Below are positions 52,940 through 58,941 of a stretch of 58,941 bases of DNA, piece by piece. Where the stretch lies: NCBI GenBank assembly GCA_025765615.1, contig JAIVFJ010000358.1, positions 1 to 58,941 of the forward strand, read 5' to 3'. Below the pieces are notes generated by a model. It was not told the DNA's origin. It saw only the letters and a program-made list of their open reading frames with translations, and did no database searches. The translations under genes and the position numbers were made by a program. Source of the stretch: Zopfochytrium polystomum. Its lineage: Eukaryota; Chytridiomycota; Chytridiomycetes; Chytridiales; Chytridiaceae. How positions within the stretch are numbered: position 1 is the first letter of the stretch; each line of letters begins with the position of its first letter.

Positions 52940-54230
52940 GCTGCTTTCGGCGCTCTCATTAACCTCCCTTGCTTTAGCCCGAATGACCATTTCCTCCCCC
53001 ACTTTTTCCGCCTCGCCTCCCACCCTCGCGATCCTCCCACTACGCGCGGACCTCCCAACAACTCAAATTTATATGTGGCCGATGCGTCTTCCCTTATATC
53101 TCTACTACTCACCGAGTATGTTCCCACCCTTGCGCGGGTGCGTTTTCTTTTTTCTCTTCTACCCCTTCAACGCGCCTCGTCTCGTGAACGTTTTCTTCTC
53201 TCTCTGCACACACCATTGGTGGATCCAACCACCCCGACTTGCCCAACCCTACCTTCGCGTAACCCCGCGACGAAACCTGCGCCCCATCGTTTTTTTTTTC
53301 TTCTTCTCTAGTCTTGAGCGGGCTTACACTTTGTATGCTTACTGAGCAACCAAAACAACCAAAAAAAAAAAAATTGGATTGTATCTACAAGCACCCTTCT
53401 TGAGCACCCGAGAGGCGCACGGAAATTAAATGCAAACGCTCTTTTGAGGGGGATCTCGGGGCTTGAATGTATCGTCGTGCGCTGTTTGACGAAGGAGACT
53501 CTGGCTGGAAGACTTTCGATGGGAGACATCAACGAAGACAGACAACTCAACCAACTAACCATCCATCCAAAAAAAAAAAAAAATAGCGGGAGATGGAAAA
53601 TTAAGGAGGTTCATTTTTTGTTTCTTCTTCGTTTGGCCGCCATGCCTCCGCAAGGAAGGTGGTAGGGTGGCAGCATCGGTGGGGAGGGGGAAGAGGGAAG
53701 GAGGAAGAAACCGAGGAAGCGGTAGCGGTTGGGTGGAGCGGGGGAACATGGAGTGACTGTTGAGACGGGGGGGCGACCTCTCGGCCAATAACGAGCTTAC
53801 AAGAAGGAAAGAAAAAAACGAACAGGCAAACAAGAGAAAAGAATAACAAACAAACAGTCAGCAAACAGGGCGAACAGCAGAGCAAAACAACCGCAACGCA
53901 AAAAAAAAAAACATAAACCGCCGAAACCAAGTCAAAAAAGAGGAAAGGGGGGAATCCAGCCTTCCTCCGCCTCTTTCCCGTCTCGACAGCAAACTCCCAC
54001 CCTCGATCTAGAGAAAAGACAGACAACCACTACACGACACTACCCCCCACCAACCCCCCCGCTACCAACCATCGTCCATTGCAACACCCATTCCAAAAAC
54101 GCCGCTTCTAACTCGAACGATCGCGGGTTAGCTTGGCACAGCCCCCAGACCATGGAAGAAGAAGGAGATACGAAAAAAAGAAGACTCGACTCGTTTGGCG
54201 CAGTAGCTGTTTTATCCGAGCCAAACGAAA
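52940..54230. other. Intergenic DNA, no gene seen
   Basis: Pyrimidine-rich on the plus strand to ~53.3 kb and purine-rich after ~53.6 kb, with short A and T runs. No coding motif is found. It should hold the 3' ends of the permease and SNARE transcripts, which converge here. Confidence 0.5.
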
Positions 54231-54235
54231 AACGC

Positions 54236-55409
54236 TCAGTTTTTCTTGTTAATGGCAAAGTAGATCGCGATGATGGCGGCGATGATGACGACGATGATGA
54301 GGACAATCCAGAAAATTCTCCACTGGTTCTTGCGCGCGTTCCCCGCAGAGGTGGCGGCCTCGCCAAGGTTTTCGTTGGCGCGTCGGAAGTTGTTGACCGT
54401 GTCTTCCATTTGCGCGTCAGTCTTATCGACCGTGCCTTGCTGTTCCTGGATTTGTTCAAAACGCCCCGCGCGGTCAGCTGCCCGCATCGTGACTCTAACA
54501 ACAAAATCAAGGATCCCAAACCTCAATCAAGGTCCCGAGCTCTTGCACCAAGCCGACAAGCTCCTCCATGCTCTGAGCCAGCTTCTCCAGGGCCTTTTGC
54601 CGCTCCTGCACCTGTCCGAGCACTTGCTGCCGGTTCTGGATGCGGCCGCTGACGATGGCGCTGGCAAAGACGTCGGTGCGGCCCGAGTCGGACGGCGTCC
54701 CTGACCTCCGTCGTCAGTGGCGTCGGGCTTTGCGACTTTTCGTAACTGGCGGACGATCTGGTCGCGGTTCGACGCTCGTGACTTTCCTGTCTGGGCGTTG
54801 TAGAAGTGCTGGACGGCGGTGCGGAGGTTTTCGAGGGAGGTTATGTAATGTTTCTGGGGGATGGACTTGTCGCCTCGCTTTGATTGCTTCATGATTTTGA
54901 CTCCGGCTCGAGCGGTCTCGATGAGCCTTGTCGTCGTCTCATTGAGAGATTCGATCCGTTGCCGGATTTCTGGGAAGGGGACAATAAACGGTTGAAATAG
55001 AGAGAAGTTCGTTAGATGGATCGTTTGAACGAAAGGTCCGCAATCGAACGAGAAGGCTGGAAAAGCCAGAGAGAAAAAAAACAAGGAGAAAAATCAATGA
55101 GCAAGGGGGACAAGTGCCACGAGTACTCACGAGCGACGGACGACTGGCTAACTTCGTTCAGAGACCGCCGATTCAGGCTGGTGATTCGTGGCGTTGGCGT
55201 TGGTTGATGAGTCGGATGAGCTCGGACACAGCGGCTGCTGCTGGAGGAACTGGTCCAGGGTCTCCGCGGGCCGGCAGGATCCGGGAGTCTGGATCTCGGG
55301 CGGTGTTGGTACTGAGTATTGCTGTAGTTGCTGTCAGTGTATGAGGAACCGGGGGAGGGTACTGCGATGGCTGCGGCGACTGCTGGTAGCCACCCACGTT
55401 TTGCCCCAT
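54236..55409 (-). CDS. Syntaxin-like Qa-SNARE
   Basis: Minus-strand exons: 54445-54236 (last), 54969-54522, and an upstream exon ending at a GTGAGT donor near 55129. The product has the plasma-membrane syntaxin layout: an N-terminal helical region (IRQRIESLNETTTRLIETA), DVFASAIVSGRIQNRQQVLG, the SNARE motif (MEELVGLVQELGTLI, then EEQQGTVDKTDAQMEDTVNN across an intron, with Q of QEL at the zero layer), and a C-terminal anchor (FWIVLIIVVIIAAIIAIYFA). It mediates vesicle fusion. One base seems missing near 54705 (GGGAC run), shifting frame before TPSDSGRTDVF. The N-terminal ~60 residues are unclear; several frames compete. Confidence 0.8.
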
Positions 55410-55419
55410 CCGGCGCTGC

Positions 55420-56630
55420 CGCCGCTCCCGCCGTTGTTGTTCTGGTCAGATGAGGGGAGAGCACGAGATCAATCAGCCAAACAAGGAAGCAATGGGTGGG
55501 GGCATGCGTCCCAAAGGTCACATAGAGGAGAGAAAAGCAAAGGAAAGAATCGATATAAGGCGAGGGGTAGGTTGGCAGAGTAACGGAGGGGTGGCTGCAG
55601 CATCATGTCCGCGCGTGTGTGGAGGCAGACACGACGGAAGCACGGGATCTTCGAAGTGGAGTCGAGTCACTTGGTTTCGAAGATCGGAATGCCCCGTCCA
55701 TATGGTCGATGAGGTCATGCAAGCCAGATCGAGATGCAAGATGCTCCGATCGCGGTCACCGATCGAGGCGGGGCGTCCTCGACCGTCGAGGTGCGAGTGG
55801 CTGCCTTCGTTGGGTGCACCGTCGCGGGCTGCAGTGGATGGATGGATGGATGGTGCCCTGGACGTCGTGCTCGTCCGTCTGTCTGTCTGTCTGTCTCTCG
55901 GTCTGTCTGCCTGCCTGGCTCCCTCTCTCACGCTCTCAATGTCACACCCACGCCTACCTTGATGCCGGCAAGTCTGTCCCGAGCCATTTCGTCAAATCAA
56001 GCACTCTGACGGTGTGCCGCATGCAAACTGTGGCGCGAAGAATCGTTTTTTTGACGGCAATCAGAGAGAAAAAGACAACCCAATTAGTGGGAGGTGAAAA
56101 AAAAAAAAGTAGAAACATTGAAAAAGAGAAAGTGTACCACACTGGGTTCCAACTTGGCTCGGCCCTTCCAGCTGTCGCGCCACTGTCGCCTCCGCTTCAG
56201 TGCCACCGCTTCAGCGTGATCCGCAACCCAACCCATCTGCCCACCATTGCCCTACCACACTGGGTTCCAACTTGGCTCAGGTCATCAAGTGGGAGATTGA
56301 CAAAAGGGGAAGGAAAGATTTAAAGTTGAAAGGGGATGTTGACAGCTTTTTGTGGAATTGCTGATTCAGAAACTTCACAATTTTCACGAAACAGAACAAC
56401 TCCGAAATTATGTGGCAGCGCAAGCCATGCACAAGCGCCACGGCCAGTATGCCCATTGTTTCAGTTACGGAACTGGTAAACGCACAACAGTGACAAGTTG
56501 TTGCCTGATGCTGAATGTTTCCAGTCTTTCGAATACGCGTCAGTAAACCGTTATTCAACGAGCGCCGAAGGTAAGCAGAGAGAGCAAGAGATTTTTTTGC
56601 AGTTGAGTGGAGTGGTGAAACACTTCTGGG
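55420..56630. other. Intergenic DNA with no assigned gene
   Basis: It may include 5' exons of the SNARE gene on the minus strand. A GATG/GTCT simple stretch lies at 55833-55900. The phrase CACACTGGGTTCCAACTTGG occurs twice, near 56138 and 56252, as a short direct repeat ~114 bp apart. Confidence 0.45.
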
Positions 56631-56639
56631 ATTGTATCA

Positions 56640-58270
56640 ACTCAAAAGAAATTCCCTGCAGGGTGGTTTTGATCGACGAGACACCATGCTCTTATAAAAA
56701 ACTCTTGATGACGTTTTGATGAAAAGACACGTCGAAGGTTGGGCAATGGTGGATTCACGGTCTGTTTTGCATTGAGAAATCGAGCATCTCTTAAAACCTT
56801 CTCGGCTGAAAATTTTTTTGCAGTTGCTCCGTTTTGCAGTGGCAAACACCATTGCTCACTCAACTGGCGCCAGAATATCATCGTACACCAGAGCTCAAGG
56901 CCTCGGGGACAAGGGAGACATTGTAGGAAAGGAGGCCCGCGACGAACTGCTGCGCAGTGGCGAGCAGAAAATACTGGATGGTCTGATAGGTGATCCCTTT
57001 GAAGGAGTAGATGGTGCGCAGAAGCGCAGCTGGATTAGTTAAATTACTCTCTCCTAACTCCTCATTATTCTTCAGACGATCCTTGTTCACCAAGTTTATC
57101 GGGGGACTGAATGTCAGTGACGTCCCATCTTCAATTCGATGGCAATCTCTTGGTTGGAACAATAGATCTTAGCATTAAGGGAGAAACGATTCGTAACAAT
57201 CAGTATACATTTGGTGTGGGCCTGCCTGCAGAGTCTGTGCATGTGTGCAGCGCAGCAAATTGGTGAGACTTTTTTTATGAAGCTTTAGCGTCTCCTCAGC
57301 TAACTGCTACTCACTAAAACAGTGCAAGGATGTTCCTCAATTTTTACACCCAGGGCTTTTTTGTTGTTTCAGACGTCGCTAAGATTCTGGAGAAAAAAAA
57401 CCTTCGCATTAAGGAAGACTGCCTTAGCTTTCCTGTCGTTAGATTCGAGCAATATGTCAGTGCCCGAGCAATGTTATTCGATGCATTTTAACCTCCCTGT
57501 GAAGATTTCTTAATGATAAAAGCACAACTTATAACAACTGTACGAAATACTGAAGAAAATAACACGGATGGCGGGTATGCAGGTGAGTTTTGATTTGACA
57601 TCCTGTGTGTTTAATGTTATGTTTGAACGGCCAGGCATCACTAGTGACAATGAACTCCCATCGAAAGGCTCCAGCCACAACTACTGCATTGCTTGTGGGT
57701 GGCGAGGCCGCAAGGATGTCCCTAGGACACGTGACGGATCACGTGTCACAGTTGAGTTTTTCATACACTTAACAGGTCCTCAGTACCAATTTTAGTTTGA
57801 GCACTACGTTGCTCGCGATTCGTCGAGGCTCAACACAGCTGTTTTGGAAGGCGGAAAGGGGATTCTATACTCTGCTGGAGTCAATCGACTGGTCGACCGC
57901 CGAATTGCCAAACCATTGCCAGTGGTGGAAAACGACACTGTTGAGGCTGCTTGCCTTCAAATTGAGGAGTACACAAGCGCAACCACAAGCACTGCCAGAC
58001 GCAAGGCCATAGGCGACACCCAGCGAACGGCCCTCACTGATGAAGCTGACCAGAAGTTCTGGGATAAACGAGGGACAGCTCCCTTTTGCCGAGATTTGAC
58101 ATTAACGAAATTGTTAAGGCATACGAGCATCTATCCGAGTTTCTCATGTTTGTTATGACCTTTGCAGTCATTGATCCCTCGATAATTAAACAAAAACTTG
58201 TTTACTTTCTCAGTGAGCGCGCCGCCTGGTTTGACAAACTGAAATCTTGCGTGTGTAGATATTGCCAAGA
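56640..58270 (+). pseudogene. Decayed coding remnants, possibly Hsp70-like
   Basis: Several plus-strand frames with natural composition occur in order but not in one frame: GDKGDIVGKEARDELL (~56905), GETIRNNQYTFGVGLPAE (~57180), TTALLVGGEAAR (~57680), SSRLNTAVLEGGKGILYSAG and VNRLVDRRIAK (~57820-57905). The last two loosely recall the VGGFA..., AVxKGAVLYGLNP and RIARK region of HSPA12-type Hsp70 relatives. A final frame (58086-58300) has CRYCQEQFSTNAEFEDH, like half of a C2H2 finger. Stops interrupt all of them. The family suggestion is weak. Confidence 0.25.
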
Positions 58271-58356
58271 GCAGTTTTCCACCAACGCTGAGTTTGAAGA
58301 TCACAGTCGCACAGCAACCCCAACAAGGAAAAACGAAAAGAAAAAGAAGTCCTTTT

Positions 58357-58941
58357 TTTTTTTTTTTTTTTTTTTTATTATTCCACGCCGCAGTAAGGCA
58401 GCGTGACGGGAAGAGTGAGATGCCACGCAGGTATGACCCGGAGGCCAAGGACCTTGGCAGAACCAAACCGAAGTACAGGCCACCCTAGCCGCCAACAAGC
58501 AAGCAAAATAGAAAGAAGGGAAAGCAACAGGAGAACTATCGCAAGGGAAAGGGGGCAAACGAAAGAAGAAGGTGGCCAAGGCCAACCGGAACACGCTAGA
58601 AGCGTCGAGCAGGTGCTGTGGAAGCGTTTGTAAACATAAGAAGGGTCGGAATTTGGGTGGAAGAGAGGGGGAGTACGCTGTCAGTGGACGTCAGGCGGAA
58701 CACAAGCAGGTGGGCGAGGTCGTGTGCGTGGTGTTGGTGTGGAATTGGTTGGGTCCCTGTGGTGGTATTGACGGATCGCCGGATCCATAGGAGCCCAGAG
58801 TAGGGCGGGTAAGGCCGAGGTAGTGCCGAGTCCACGCTTGTCGACCTTGGTCGGTACGAAGCCAGTCACTAGGGCATTGGTTGTTGTGGTGGCGTCCGCA
58901 GATGTCGCATAAGGCAGGGTGAGGAGGGCGATCCCGACGGG
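58357..58941 (-). mobile_element. 3' end of a LINE-like element, cut by window
   Basis: On the minus strand a frame entering from the window edge reads ALCDICGRHHNNQCP, a CCHC-like knuckle of the sort found at the end of LINE ORF2, and stops about 200 bp later. After a 3' untranslated part come CTCTTCCCGTCA, a hairpin CACGCTGC-CTTACT-GCGGCGTG, GGAATAATA and an A run of ~26. The CTCTTCC, hairpin, GGAAYAATA layout matches that of the LINE/SINE-1 tail at 35.5 kb although the stem sequence differs. Confidence 0.5.

Overview
The window looks like nuclear DNA of an early-diverging, probably zoosporic (chytrid-like) fungus. This is inferred from GC-rich genes with short GT-AG introns and CTAAC-type branch points, a Siw14/PFA-DSP phosphatase, a Dal5-like allantoate/vitamin permease, a chromodomain Ty3/Gypsy element and a transposase remnant of a type common in fungal genomes. 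It is not prokaryotic. Long AT-richer, repeat-filled tracts alternate with compact GC-rich gene islands.

Layout. 1-9.2 kb: a retroposon graveyard with tRNA-derived SINEs (heads resembling Val, Ser, Pro, Leu and an Asp/Phe-like tRNA), a minisatellite, an ankyrin-repeat relic and a pair of LTR-like repeats. 9.2-14.5 kb: a complete, apparently very young Ty3/Gypsy chromovirus (identical 353-bp LTRs, 5-bp target duplication, intact gag and pol). 15.2-17 kb: a two-exon acidic-tailed protein gene and its tandem pseudogene. 17.9-23.7 kb: a gene island with a large low-complexity protein, a polytopic membrane protein, a Siw14-like phosphatase and a small unknown protein. 25.7-27.2 kb: a membrane-anchored FkbM methyltransferase. 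27.35-29.8 kb: a duplicated block carrying a BTB/T1-like gene. 29.8-32.8 kb: a second, broken Ty3/Gypsy family. 34.5-35.4 kb: a transposase remnant. 35.5-43.3 kb: a decayed LINE (RT and RNase H) interrupted by an internally deleted copy of the 9-14 kb chromovirus. 43.3-45.8 kb: the second copy of the duplicated block. 47.2-48.5 kb: FkbM paralogue 2. 51.3-52.9 kb: the MFS permease. 54.2-55.4 kb: a syntaxin-like Qa-SNARE. 56.6-58.3 kb: decayed coding remnants. 58.3 kb to the end: the 3' end of another LINE-like element.

How the parts relate. The host genes have ordinary, unlinked roles (signalling, lipid or glycan methylation, uptake, membrane fusion). The stronger story is the mobile DNA. The chromovirus LTR carries a dense array of heat-shock-element-like pentamers, and an 11-nt stretch near its predicted RNA 5' end is exactly complementary to the sequence just inside the LTR, which predicts Tf1-type self-priming. 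tRNA-headed SINEs share their last ~150 bp, including a hairpin, with the LINE in the same window, so the LINE is the likely source of their mobilisation. A ~2.5-kb duplication beside each FkbM gene, carrying a third FkbM tail, shows recent local rearrangement. Several genes between 47 and 55 kb carry single-base indels that may be either early decay or consensus-sequence error.
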